Assembly: GCF_004360155.1 (NCBI RefSeq)
Contig: NZ_SAIS01000001.1
Location: forward strand, 248,001 to 312,000
Direction: 5' to 3'
DNA from: Paraglaciecola marina
GTDB lineage: Bacteria; Pseudomonadota; Gammaproteobacteria; Enterobacterales; Alteromonadaceae
Length of the DNA stretch: 64,000 nt
Made by a program: the position numbers and the translations under genes
The notes under the pieces: model-generated
Databases searched by the model: none
The model's input: the letters and a program-made list of their open reading frames with translations, nothing else
What the model was told of the DNA's origin: nothing
Shown here: in pieces, positions 26,813 through 35,578 of the stretch
Position numbering within the stretch: the first letter of the stretch is position 1
Layout of the letters: the number at the start of each line of letters is the position of its first letter

Positions 26813-29343
26813 TGAATAACCAAGCATTTAGTTTAGCCTGGCGTTTATTTCGTCATGAAACCAAGCGCGGTGAGTTAACTATTATACTCTTGGCAATTAT
26901 ATTGTCGGTGGCTTCTGTTTTATCCCTTTCACTATTTAGTGAGCGCTTAGAAACTGCACTGACAGAAAAAAGTGCTGAGTTCATAGCTGCAGATAGAGTA
27001 TTGGAGTCTGACAAACCTATAGATTTAGGTTGGATCGAAAAAGCCAAAGAAATGGGTTTAAACACGGCACATCAAACCTATGCCCGTTCTATGGTGTTTG
27101 CAAATGAGCAAATGGACTTAGTTTCTTTACGTGCAGCAGATACAGGTTACCCTTTGAAAGGCACGGTTAAAACCGCAGACGAGCCCTTTGTAGCGGGGAA
27201 AGCGACCAATAGCTTGCCAAATGAAAGCGAAGCTTGGATTGAGTCGCAATTATTTCAAACCTTAGGGATTAACCTAGGTGATTCTATTGAAGTGGGTGAT
27301 CAAGTTTTTACCGTGACTAAGGTTTTAACTGAAGTGCCGGATGCGGGATTTAGCGTATTTGGGGGAGATCCTAAAGTACTAATTAGAAAAGCTGACTTAG
27401 CGGCAACTAATGTTGAAGGCCCAGGTAGTCGTATTGATTACAGTTACTTTTTTACTGGTGATAGGGATGATTTAGAAAATTATTATGATTGGTTAGAGCC
27501 GCAATTAGATAGAGAGATACACGATTGGGATTCTATCGAAGATGATGAGTCGGCGATTGGCCGCTCCGTTGGTAGAGCAGGGCAGTACTTTCTTCTAGCT
27601 AGCTTGTTAGCCATAGTATTAGCTGCGGTGTCAATTGCCGTTGCGGCGCAGCGATACAGCCAAAGGCATTACGACCCTGTTGCGATAATGAAAACCTTAG
27701 GGGCACCTAAGTCTATGGTTCAGCAAATTTATCTGCTGCAAATAGTCTTTATTACGACCTTAGGAATATTAATAGGTGTCGCCTTAGGTTATGCCATTCA
27801 GCAAGTTGTGGTGATGGCTGTCGCTGATAGAGTCGATGTATCCATAGATGCGTGGCATTGGAAACCGTTAATTATTGCTATTTTTACAGGCTCGATTTGC
27901 GCTATTTTGTTCTCTTTATATCCTTTGTTGAAGTTGTTCTCAGTATCGCCTTTGCGTGTATTACGCCGAGATTTAGGGGCAAGTTTAAGTTCTCGTATGT
28001 TGCAATTTCTGGCCTCTGGCGGTGCTATATTTTTGTTGATGTGGGCTTACAGTCAAAACCTTAAAATTAGTGCCATTTTATTCGTTTCTGGTATCACTTT
28101 AGTAACCACTTTAATGTTCGTTACCTTTGGGCTAATTAGAGTGGGTCGGAAGTTTGCTCAAGGCAAAATGGGACCTTGGCAGTTGGCTTGGGCCAGAATT
28201 AGTCGACGTGCCATGGATAATAGTGTGCAGCTAATTAGTTTTGCGGTAACCATAATGTTGCTGCTGGTGGTACTAGTGATGCGCAATGATATGGTGCAGC
28301 AATGGCAAAATCAGCTACCTGAAGGTACGCCTAATTATTTCTTAGTTAATATTAGTCATAGTCAACAACCCAATCTACAAGCTCATTTCTTAAAGCAGGA
28401 CGTAAATATTGAGAAGTTTTACCCTGTAGTAAGGGGGCGTTTTGTTGCTGTTAATGATGAAAAAGTGAGAACGGCTGTATCAAAGGAAGATCCTGATGAA
28501 AGGGATAGTGGGCGTAATGGCTTAGGACGAGAAGCCAACCTAACCTGGAGCACAGAGTTACAAAAAGGTACTGAAATCATTGCGGGTACTTGGTTTGAAG
28601 AAGGGCTGACACTTACTGAAGCAGAGCGACCCTATGAAGTGTCTATTGAGAAAGGTATTGCTGAACGCTTGAGACTTAACTTGGGTGATATGCTGACTTT
28701 TAATATTGGTAGTGAAATTGTTAACTTAAAAGTCACTAGTATCAGAGATGTAAACTGGCAATCTATGCAACCCAATTTTTTCTTTGTGCTAGAGCCTAGA
28801 GCATTACAGAATTACATCCCTACTTATATCTCTAGCTTCAATCTACCGAGTGATAGAAAGTCAGATATAACCTCGTTAATGAAACCTTTTGCTAACGTTA
28901 CTTTGATTGATGTTGATGCAAGAATTAATCAGTTGCGTAATATTGTGGATCAGGTGTCTGTGGCCGTAGAGTTTATTTTGGTGTTAGTTCTTGCTGCTGG
29001 GGCGTTAGTGTTAATTGCTCAGGTACAAGCGAGTATGGATGAGCGACAAGAAGAGCTGGCTATTTTACGTACCCTAGGAGCTAAAGGTTGGTTAATACGC
29101 TCCAGTGTGGTCTATGAATTTGTAATTATAGGTGTGGTGGCAGGGGCAATGGCTGCTGCATCAAATGAATTTAGTTTGTATTTATTACAAACCCAGGTGT
29201 TTCAAATGCCTGCAGGAATGCATTGGAAATACTGGGGAATTGCACCGGTTGCTGGGGCTCTTGTTGTAGGCTGTCTAGGAGCAATTGGTTGCTGGCGTCT
29301 GTTATCCTTGAATACTAGTCATTTGTTACGGAAAATGGTTTAA
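26812..29343 (+). CDS. ybbP: FtsX-like ABC permease (YbbP-like)
   Basis: 843 residues. An N-terminal membrane helix (about 20-40) is followed by a periplasmic MacB-like core. A set of transmembrane helices lies around 265-430, then a second periplasmic domain, and a closing group of three helices around 720-840 (VDQVSVAVEFILVLVLAAG and RTLGAKGWLIRSSVVYEFVI). This is the YbbP type with two FtsX domains. It forms a transport or mechanotransmission complex with YbbA. Confidence 0.92.
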   Translation: MNNQAFSLAWRLFRHETKRGELTIILLAIILSVASVLSLSLFSERLETALTEKSAEFIAADRVLESDKPIDLGWIEKAKEMGLNTAHQTYARSMVFANEQMDLVSLRAADTGYPLKGTVKTADEPFVAGKATNSLPNESEAWIESQLFQTLGINLGDSIEVGDQVFTVTKVLTEVPDAGFSVFGGDPKVLIRKADLAATNVEGPGSRIDYSYFFTGDRDDLENYYDWLEPQLDREIHDWDSIEDDESAIGRSVGRAGQYFLLASLLAIVLAAVSIAVAAQRYSQRHYDPVAIMKTLGAPKSMVQQIYLLQIVFITTLGILIGVALGYAIQQVVVMAVADRVDVSIDAWHWKPLIIAIFTGSICAILFSLYPLLKLFSVSPLRVLRRDLGASLSSRMLQFLASGGAIFLLMWAYSQNLKISAILFVSGITLVTTLMFVTFGLIRVGRKFAQGKMGPWQLAWARISRRAMDNSVQLISFAVTIMLLLVVLVMRNDMVQQWQNQLPEGTPNYFLVNISHSQQPNLQAHFLKQDVNIEKFYPVVRGRFVAVNDEKVRTAVSKEDPDERDSGRNGLGREANLTWSTELQKGTEIIAGTWFEEGLTLTEAERPYEVSIEKGIAERLRLNLGDMLTFNIGSEIVNLKVTSIRDVNWQSMQPNFFFVLEPRALQNYIPTYISSFNLPSDRKSDITSLMKPFANVTLIDVDARINQLRNIVDQVSVAVEFILVLVLAAGALVLIAQVQASMDERQEELAILRTLGAKGWLIRSSVVYEFVIIGVVAGAMAAASNEFSLYLLQTQVFQMPAGMHWKYWGIAPVAGALVVGCLGAIGCWRLLSLNTSHLLRKMV

Positions 29344-29370
29344 CCCCTGCTTTTAAAGCAGGGCTTTATT
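29344..29370. terminator. Hairpin between ybbP and yfcH
   Basis: CCCTGCTT / AAGCAGGG with a 3-base centre, followed by CTTTATTT on the plus strand. Convergent genes end on both sides. Confidence 0.75.
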
Positions 29371-30281
29371 TAGGGCTCTGCTTTAGGTGGCTTCCGTAGG
29401 CAATCGAACACCCCCGATAACTCTGGATACACAAATTTATATCCACTATCTAAGAGCCGAGTTGGAACAACTCTTTGACCATAAAGGATTAGGTCGGCCA
29501 TTTCTCCCATCAGAATTCTTAACACAAACTCAGGGACTCTGAACAAGCAAGGGCGGTTTAACGACTCTGCAAGTTTTTGACTAAATTCTTTATTGGTGAC
29601 TGGATTGGGGGCTGTAAAGTTGTATACCCCCCGACAGCCCTTGTTTTCGATTAGGTGTAAAATACCTTGTAGCATATCCTCTAGATGGATCCATGACATA
29701 TATTGTGAACCGCTGGAAATTGGGCCTCCTAGCCCTAATTTAAAAGGTAATAACATCTTTGGTAATGCCCCGCCTCGTTTACTGAGAACTATCCCTGTTC
29801 TTAATATACACACTCTGGTTTTATCTGATTCGGCTTGCTTCGCTAAAAACTCCCAACGCTCACATAATTTATGACTAAATTCATCATTTGCTACAGTATA
29901 ATCTTCACCGATAGTTCGATCATTTTGATTACCGTAATAACCAACAGCAGAGCCACTAATGAGTATATTAGGTGGATTGTCGCTAGCTTTGATTAAGTTG
30001 ACTACTTTTTCGGTAAGGTCCCAGCGACTTTGTTCAATAACACGCTTTTGTTCAGCGGTCCATTTCTTGGCAACAATAGGCTCACCGGCTAGATTGATGA
30101 CCACGTCATAATCGTTTAAATTTTTTAGGTGGGATAGGGTCGATAAAAAATGAATTTTGTGACCTAATATTTGTTCAGCTTTAGCCACATTACGGGTATA
30201 AACTGCTATGTCACTAGGTCTCAAAATTGGCACTAAATTAGAGCCAATTAACCCAGAACCGCCTGTCATTAATATCTTCAT
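29370..30281 (-). CDS. yfcH: TIGR01777-family NAD(P)-dependent epimerase (YfcH-like)
   Basis: 303 residues. The Rossmann glycine motif MTGGSGLIGSNLV lies at the N-terminus, and NLAGEPIVAKKW with SGSAVGYYG follow, as in YfcH and the SulA-like TIGR01777 family. A DUF1731-type C-terminus is present (PEFVLRILMGEMADLILYGQRV). Reaction unknown. Its position 26 bases after folX reproduces the E. coli folX-yfcH order. Confidence 0.92.
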   Translation of the reverse strand: MKILMTGGSGLIGSNLVPILRPSDIAVYTRNVAKAEQILGHKIHFLSTLSHLKNLNDYDVVINLAGEPIVAKKWTAEQKRVIEQSRWDLTEKVVNLIKASDNPPNILISGSAVGYYGNQNDRTIGEDYTVANDEFSHKLCERWEFLAKQAESDKTRVCILRTGIVLSKRGGALPKMLLPFKLGLGGPISSGSQYMSWIHLEDMLQGILHLIENKGCRGVYNFTAPNPVTNKEFSQKLAESLNRPCLFRVPEFVLRILMGEMADLILYGQRVVPTRLLDSGYKFVYPELSGVFDCLRKPPKAEP

Positions 30282-30307
30282 TTAAGTTTCATGGGAGCGT
30301 CTCCACC

Positions 30308-30673
30308 TCAATTTTTATTGCATGATAAACATAGGGATACTGAATCAGAAAAGCGTAAAGCATGGGGTTTATCAACTTCTACTTCAGCATAGTTCACCCA
30401 AGCATGTTCTGCAGCAATTGCTAACACATCCGCAGTTAATTTTTCGAGTAGAGAAAAGCGGTTGTTTTCAACTAGGTTGATAATACGCTTGGTAATGACT
30501 TTATAATTGAGGGCATCATCCATTTTATCTGAGTCGGTCGCTTGGTCAGCGTTATAGTGGATTTTAATGTTAATTACTACATCTTGCATATTAGCAATTT
30601 CGTCGTCGTTAATACCAATATATGTACGTAGTCGTAGGTTTTTAATTCTTATTATTGCTGGGTTTAACTTCAT
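30308..30673 (-). CDS. folX: Dihydroneopterin triphosphate 2'-epimerase
   Basis: 121 residues, very similar to E. coli FolX ([15 protein letters not shown] at the start and [12 protein letters not shown] in the middle). It isomerises dihydroneopterin triphosphate to the monapterin form. It is the first gene of folX-yfcH. The closely related FolB is distinguished by the FolX-type NRFSLLEKL and [10 protein letters not shown] motifs. Confidence 0.95.
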   Translation of the reverse strand: MKLNPAIIRIKNLRLRTYIGINDDEIANMQDVVINIKIHYNADQATDSDKMDDALNYKVITKRIINLVENNRFSLLEKLTADVLAIAAEHAWVNYAEVEVDKPHALRFSDSVSLCLSCNKN

Positions 30674-30768
30674 TGTTTTCCTACTATTTATTTTCTTTTA
30701 GTTCTTAACTACAAAATACCACATAGATCTGCTAGTTTGCTCTCAAGGTATTCATCTAGACTCATTTT

Positions 30769-31815
30769 ATGCAAATCAATTCACAAAGACCCGTTAAAAT
30801 ATTATTAGTATTAGCTAGCATAGTTGTTATTTTAGCCGGCATTAAAGCTGCTAGTACGATTGTTGTACCATTCTTATTATCTGTTTTTATCGCTATGGCT
30901 TGTAGCCCAATAATTACCTGGGCTAATCAATATAAATTACCCAGAGCGCTTGCTGTCGTCATAGTTATACTCTTAATTGTTGTTTTTGGATTAGTTCTAG
31001 CTGGTTTGGTTGGGCAGTCTATGAATGAGTTTAGTCAAAATGTGCCTAAATACCGAGAACAATTAGTTCAGGAGTTTGGCTGGATCATCGGCCAGCTAGA
31101 TAGAGTTAACATTTCTATCAATAAAGACGCGCTAATTTCTTATCTAGACCCCGGGGCTGCAATGAACATGGCAACTAACCTGTTGTCGAGTTTAGGTGGT
31201 GTACTAACCAATTTTTTACTTATCTTGCTGATAGTTGTGTTTATGCTTTTTGAAGCTGAGTCTTTCCCAAAAAAAATTCATATTGCTTTGTCAGATCCTG
31301 ATATGAAAATGCAGCAAATAGATAAGTTTTTAGTATCGGTAAAGAACTACTTAGCCATTAAAACGCTTGTGAGTTTAGGTACTGGCTTAGTTATTGGTTT
31401 GTGGTTGTATTTCTTGGGAGTTGATCACTTTTTGTTGTGGGCTGTCTTAGCTTTCTTATTAAATTATGTGCCTAATATTGGTTCTATTATCGCGGCGATT
31501 CCTGCTGTACTCTTGGCGTTAGTTCAGTTGGGGCCAACTACGGCTGGTTTAACAGCAGTTGGTTTTTTAGTCACTAATATGGTGATGGGAAATGCAGTTG
31601 AGCCAAAATATATGGGCCGAGGCTTAGGCCTTTCTACCTTAGTCGTGTTTTTATCTTTGATATTCTGGGGCTGGTTGTTAGGAACAGTTGGTATGTTGTT
31701 GTCGGTACCATTAACTATGATCGTAAAAATAGCTTTAGAGTCGAACCCTGACACCCATTGGTTTGCATTATTATTAGCCAGTGAAGAAGTTACCCCTGAA
31801 GCCGATGAACAATAG
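30769..31815 (+). CDS. AI-2E family transporter (PerM/TqsA-like permease)
   Basis: 348 residues, about seven or eight membrane helices of the AI-2E_transport family. A hydrophilic amphipathic central segment lies around residues 60-140, and the conserved LLNYVPNIGSIIAAIPAVLLAL stretch lies near 230-250. Family members include TqsA and PerM; the transported substrate is not shown. Confidence 0.9.
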   Translation: MQINSQRPVKILLVLASIVVILAGIKAASTIVVPFLLSVFIAMACSPIITWANQYKLPRALAVVIVILLIVVFGLVLAGLVGQSMNEFSQNVPKYREQLVQEFGWIIGQLDRVNISINKDALISYLDPGAAMNMATNLLSSLGGVLTNFLLILLIVVFMLFEAESFPKKIHIALSDPDMKMQQIDKFLVSVKNYLAIKTLVSLGTGLVIGLWLYFLGVDHFLLWAVLAFLLNYVPNIGSIIAAIPAVLLALVQLGPTTAGLTAVGFLVTNMVMGNAVEPKYMGRGLGLSTLVVFLSLIFWGWLLGTVGMLLSVPLTMIVKIALESNPDTHWFALLLASEEVTPEADEQ

Positions 31816-31853
31816 GGAAGAGTTATTCTGAAGGGGAACGTCAGTCAGCTGTA

Positions 31854-31883
31854 ATTGGCGAGTCGAATACTGACACCGCCAAT
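31854..31883. terminator. Weak hairpin between convergent genes
   Basis: ATTGGCG / CGCCAAT with a 16-base loop, no T-tract. Located between the AI-2E permease and the LiaF-like gene. Confidence 0.3.
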
Positions 31884-31902
31884 GGCTAACTCAATTAATG
31901 CC

Positions 31903-32559
31903 TTATGTTTTATTACTAAACATGGTTTTCATTTGATTGGCAAAGGCTACAAACTTCTCCTTGATGGTTCGTCTAATCTTTATATCCAAGCCTCCAAATA
32001 AGACTATGCCTTCAATGGTAATAATTGGAGCCTGACGTGATGCAATTGATGGCGCTTTGTTGTCTACACCACCAAAAATGCAAAAGGCTTTAGATATCAC
32101 GTTAACGTTTTCGGGTACATAAATCGTATCGCCTCCAAACAGACAGACTACTTTGATAGTGACATGTTGGGTGCTAAATATGGCGTCTGTAAAATCAATG
32201 TCCGAACCTCCAAATACTGTCAATACTCTGATTTCACTGGGCACCGCCCATTGGCCACTACGATTCGAACCTCCAAAGACGTTAACAATAGTATTTGTAT
32301 CTTCGTTATTGCTAGCTGCATAATTTATATTGAATTGGCGTTCTTTTTGCGATTCGAACTCTGGGTCGGTGTTCAACTCTAAATCAGCAACTAGGTCAGC
32401 GATTTCTTGATGGTTGTGACTGGCCATGGCTGCATCTAATCTGCGTTCAAAAGCTTCGCTCGAAATCACACCATGGCTGTAATTATAAATAAGCCTATCT
32501 ATGGTTTCTTCCCGAATACTTTCAATAGGCCTGTCTTCTAATTTTACCGCCATGATCAT
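31903..32559 (-). CDS. DUF1707 / LiaF-like FGG-repeat protein
   Basis: 218 residues with no obvious membrane helix. The N-terminal 60 residues resemble DUF1707 (RLIYNYSHGVISSEAFERRL). The rest is a stack of beta-strand repeats, each with an FGG motif: NVFGGSNRSG, TVFGGSDIDF, CLFGGDTIYV, CIFGGVDNKA and VLFGGLDIKI, spaced about 22-25 residues apart. This looks like the cell-wall-active LiaF/YvqF C-terminal domain. In Bacillus LiaF it inhibits LiaRS; a partner in this organism is not apparent next door. Confidence 0.8.
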   Translation of the reverse strand: MIMAVKLEDRPIESIREETIDRLIYNYSHGVISSEAFERRLDAAMASHNHQEIADLVADLELNTDPEFESQKERQFNINYAASNNEDTNTIVNVFGGSNRSGQWAVPSEIRVLTVFGGSDIDFTDAIFSTQHVTIKVVCLFGGDTIYVPENVNVISKAFCIFGGVDNKAPSIASRQAPIITIEGIVLFGGLDIKIRRTIKEKFVAFANQMKTMFSNKT

Positions 32560-32690
32560 TCCTTATATTTTAGATTATTAAATACACCTTAACAGCAGAT
32601 ATTGTGCCAAACAAAAAAGGTAATAAAATCAGTTTGTTATTGAAAATGGGAAATAATTAAGTTGATAAATCAATCATTTTTTAGTGAGTT

Positions 32691-34022
32691 TCACACTTTA
32701 ATGGGGAAGATAAATATTAGTTTGGCGCCACCTAATTTACCTTTATCTATCTCAAGTCGACCTTGATAGGCAGCGACTAGATCCGCGACCACAGCCATGC
32801 CTATACCTTGTCCTTCTTTGTAGCTATCTAAACGAGTACCTCTTTCTAATAATTTTTCTCGTTTATTTTGAGGTATACCTGGGCCATCATCTTCAACTTC
32901 AAAGGTTAATACATTTTTACTCGAAAAAGCAGATAACTTGACTTGGCTCTTGGCTGCTTTGCAGGCATTGTCTAGCACATTGCCAAGTATCTCCATTAAA
33001 TCTGTCACATCGCCATGAAAGCCAATCTCCTCTGGCTGAATGATTTGGGTTAATAAAAGCTGTTTATCAGCATAGACCTTGGTCATAGCATTAAATAGTT
33101 TATCTACCACAGGTTTGATTGGAGTGGCTTGCTCAAATGAGCTGGAGCTGCCAGCCACTGCACGTTTTAACTGCCTTTGTATTTGTAGGTTGATTTGATT
33201 AATAGGCTCATTAGCTTGCTGTGGAAGTCCTTGTGTCCCTGATAAAACCGCCAATGGGGTTTTAAGGCTATGGGCTAAATCACTTAAACTATTTTTGTAT
33301 CGGCTACGTTGCTGTTGTTCAGTGTCTAATAAGTTGTTAATACTACTTTTTAATTTTTCTAATTCAGGGGGGTAAGTTTGGTCAATTCGCTTTAATTGCC
33401 CACTCTCTGCCTGGCGTATTTGTTTGTTTAAGCGGCTGATGGGGAGTAAGGCTGCATTTAAACTTACTAACAATAATATAAGTAAAAGCAGGGCTATAAG
33501 TCCAAGCCAGTTCCATAATGTGGTCGCAAACTTTTCTTTTTCTACGTTAAAGGTTTGCTTATCTTGTAGAATATAAAAGCTTATGGGTTGGTATCCCTGA
33601 GAGGTTTCAAATTCTGCGGTATAGGCGTATAAGAAATAATTTCTCTGCATTGTAAAGTCTTCAATAAAAGACTCTGCGCCGATTTGAGGGGAAGAAAACT
33701 TCGGTTCTAGTTGCCAGTTTAGGGTCGATAAAGACTGCCAAAGAATGTCGCTTTTAAACTGAATAAAAGCATATAAGCCAGAGCCTGGGATATTGAATTC
33801 ATCGTTGTATAGTTGCTCAGGCATGACTGCGTGACTACCACTGTCATCCATCTCAAATTCTGAAATCAGTGTTAAACTTTGTACCCTAAGTTGTTCCAGC
33901 ATAGATTGGCTTAAGCTGCTATTAAATGCTTTTTCAAGGGTTACTGCGGTTAAAGGAATAAAGATTAACAACGCCAAAAGTGCGGCAGCAAAACTCCTTA
34001 GTCTTAAAGAAAGGCTACGCAT
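32691..34022 (-). CDS. Sensor histidine kinase, PhoQ-like
   Basis: 443 residues. Two membrane helices (about 8-28 and 165-195) flank a periplasmic sensor of about 130 residues. A HAMP-like linker leads to the HisKA region with H-box HSLKTPLAVL (His251), then the HATPase motifs DNACKAAK, VEDDGPGIP and GQGIGMAVV. Architecture and length resemble PhoQ-like kinases. It is encoded 14 bases after its regulator. The signal is unknown; the linked PepSY protein may modulate the periplasmic domain. Confidence 0.9.
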   Translation of the reverse strand: MRSLSLRLRSFAAALLALLIFIPLTAVTLEKAFNSSLSQSMLEQLRVQSLTLISEFEMDDSGSHAVMPEQLYNDEFNIPGSGLYAFIQFKSDILWQSLSTLNWQLEPKFSSPQIGAESFIEDFTMQRNYFLYAYTAEFETSQGYQPISFYILQDKQTFNVEKEKFATTLWNWLGLIALLLLILLLVSLNAALLPISRLNKQIRQAESGQLKRIDQTYPPELEKLKSSINNLLDTEQQQRSRYKNSLSDLAHSLKTPLAVLSGTQGLPQQANEPINQINLQIQRQLKRAVAGSSSSFEQATPIKPVVDKLFNAMTKVYADKQLLLTQIIQPEEIGFHGDVTDLMEILGNVLDNACKAAKSQVKLSAFSSKNVLTFEVEDDGPGIPQNKREKLLERGTRLDSYKEGQGIGMAVVADLVAAYQGRLEIDKGKLGGAKLIFIFPIKV

Positions 34023-34036
34023 TAAAATGGCAGGTG

Positions 34037-34711
34037 TTAAAGTTCACGGCTTACTCTGTAACCTCTCCCCCTGAGGGTTTCAATTGGGTTGACACTGCCG
34101 TCTGGGTCAATTTTTTTGCGAAGTCTACCTACAAAAACTTCAATGACATTACTATCAAGGTCAAAGTCTTGATCGTAAATATGTTCAGTGAGTTCTGTTT
34201 TCGAAATTATTTTTTGGGGGTTTAATAAAAGGTATTCGAGAACTTTGAATTCGTATGCCGTTAGCTCAACATACTCACCATTTACCGTGACTTCTTCGCT
34301 AAGAGTATCTAAGGTAATCGGTCCTTTTTCTATAATTGGGTGGGCTTTACCAGCTGCGCGGCGAATCAAGGCATTGATACGGGCCAATAGTTCTTCATCA
34401 TGAAAAGGTTTAGTCAGATAGTCGTCGGCACCAGCATCTAGGCCTTCGACTTTTTCTTGCCACCTATCTCTAGCTGTTAGGATTAAAATAGGGCAAGATA
34501 CGTCATTTTTTCGGGCATTTTGAATAACCTCAAAGCCATCTACCACGGGTAATCCTATGTCAATTATCGCTAAGTCATAGGAGTGTTCTTGCAGTAAAAA
34601 CAATGCTTTAGCGCCATCATCTGCTAAGTCGACGCTATAGCCATTATTTCGCAATAATACATCTAGTTGAGTAAGTAAACGACTATCATCTTCAACAATT
34701 AAAATTCGCAT
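34037..34711 (-). CDS. OmpR/PhoP-family response regulator
   Basis: 224 residues. The receiver domain carries the acidic triad EDD and phospho-acceptor Asp51 in LAIIDIGLP, plus Lys in LTKPF. A C-terminal winged helix begins GPITLDTLSEEV. It is closest to PhoP-like regulators. It is the middle gene of PepSY / regulator / kinase, with 16 and 14-base gaps, so the three are co-transcribed. Confidence 0.93.
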   Translation of the reverse strand: MRILIVEDDSRLLTQLDVLLRNNGYSVDLADDGAKALFLLQEHSYDLAIIDIGLPVVDGFEVIQNARKNDVSCPILILTARDRWQEKVEGLDAGADDYLTKPFHDEELLARINALIRRAAGKAHPIIEKGPITLDTLSEEVTVNGEYVELTAYEFKVLEYLLLNPQKIISKTELTEHIYDQDFDLDSNVIEVFVGRLRKKIDPDGSVNPIETLRGRGYRVSREL

Positions 34712-34727
34712 GTTTGTGTTGATATCC

Positions 34728-34997
34728 CTAATTATTGACTTTTTTCTTACTAGTTTTTCCGGATTTTTTATTGATATCTACAGAAACAACTCGGCCTGAT
34801 TTTTGGAGTACTTTGACTCGGTATTTATTTTTACTTTGAGCTACCTTAAGGACACGCCCACTGACGCGCTTCTGCGCTTTTTGCGCAGCCTCTGCCTTAC
34901 TTTTTGCTGAGTCATCGCCAGCAAAAGCTGGTTGGCCACTTGATATGAAAAGGGCAAAACAACTCGCTAGCAAAATAGAGCAGGTTTTTAACTTCAA
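34728..34997 (-). CDS. PepSY-like small periplasmic protein
   Basis: 90 residues from TTG 34997, which follows a GAGTG 8 bases upstream and places the signal peptide directly (LKTCSILLASCFALFISS, ending near GQPAFAG); a TTG at 35015 is the alternative. The mature C-terminus (GRVLKVAQSKNKYRVKVLQ, then GRVVSVDINKKSGK) resembles a PepSY domain. It is very lysine-rich. It is the first gene of the two-component operon, a position in which PepSY proteins are often found with PhoP/PhoQ-like systems. Confidence 0.8.
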   Translation of the reverse strand: MKLKTCSILLASCFALFISSGQPAFAGDDSAKSKAEAAQKAQKRVSGRVLKVAQSKNKYRVKVLQKSGRVVSVDINKKSGKTSKKKVNN

Positions 34998-35030
34998 AAT
35001 TTCACACTCGAACAATGTAAATAAAATTAG

Positions 35031-35092
35031 TTTACCTTAATCACGAATCGACGTAAAAGCTATTACTATTGTCGAGACATGATTAAGGTAAA
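35031..35092. promoter_or_regulatory. Long interrupted inverted repeat upstream of the two-component operon
   Basis: A perfect 13-bp pair TTTACCTTAATCA (35031-35043) and TGATTAAGGTAAA (35080-35092), with an inner pair TCGAC / GTCGA. It lies between the stop of the glycine-zipper gene and the start of the PepSY gene. It may be an operator, an autoregulatory site or a transcription terminator. There is no T-run, so an operator or structured leader is favoured. Confidence 0.5.
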
Positions 35093-35133
35093 GTGGGCTT
35101 GTAATTTATGTTAGTCGCCATAGGGAGTAATTA

Positions 35134-35499
35134 CTAACGATGACGCTTGTTATGTGTAACCTTTTTATAGACCTTAGTATGGTGATTATCGGTCACTTTA
35201 TCTATCTGATGTCCTAAGGCGCTACCAATAATTGCGCCTGCAATGGTGCCTAAAACCTTATTTTGATGGGTACTAGTGTTATGTCCAATCAGGCCTACTA
35301 CGACACCACCTATGATTACTCCTGTATTTGGCTTTCTATGAGACACCTTTATCGTTTTAGCTTGAACATATTTCGGTTGCTTCACTACTTGATATTTATG
35401 AGCAGATACGGTTTTAACAACCTTAACTGTGTGGTTCTTAGCTTGGGCTAAAGGCGAAAGGGCCAACAATAATAAAGTACTCGTTAATAAAGTTTTCAT
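35134..35499 (-). CDS. Glycine-zipper 2TM-type exported protein
   Basis: 121 residues from ATG 35499, chosen because CGGAGTAACGAC precedes it and the signal peptide MKTLLTSTLLLLALSPLAQA follows; an ATG 30 bases upstream would add ten residues. The mature protein is rich in His, Lys and Val. It contains a glycine-zipper segment GVIIGGVVVGLIG and AIIGSALGHQID, as in the rickettsia 17 kDa / glycine zipper 2TM family. Function unknown; membrane association likely. Confidence 0.75.
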   Translation of the reverse strand: MKTLLTSTLLLLALSPLAQAKNHTVKVVKTVSAHKYQVVKQPKYVQAKTIKVSHRKPNTGVIIGGVVVGLIGHNTSTHQNKVLGTIAGAIIGSALGHQIDKVTDNHHTKVYKKVTHNKRHR

Positions 35500-35578
35500 G
35501 TCGTTACTCCGTTTTGAAAGTGATGACAATATTAATATCGCGGGCCTGAATTTTAGCTGAATTGATTTTGAACCTTAG

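Noticed and set aside
26853-27065. Minus-strand open frame inside the ABC permease gene
   Set aside because: It is antisense to a well-supported conserved gene and lacks its own signals.
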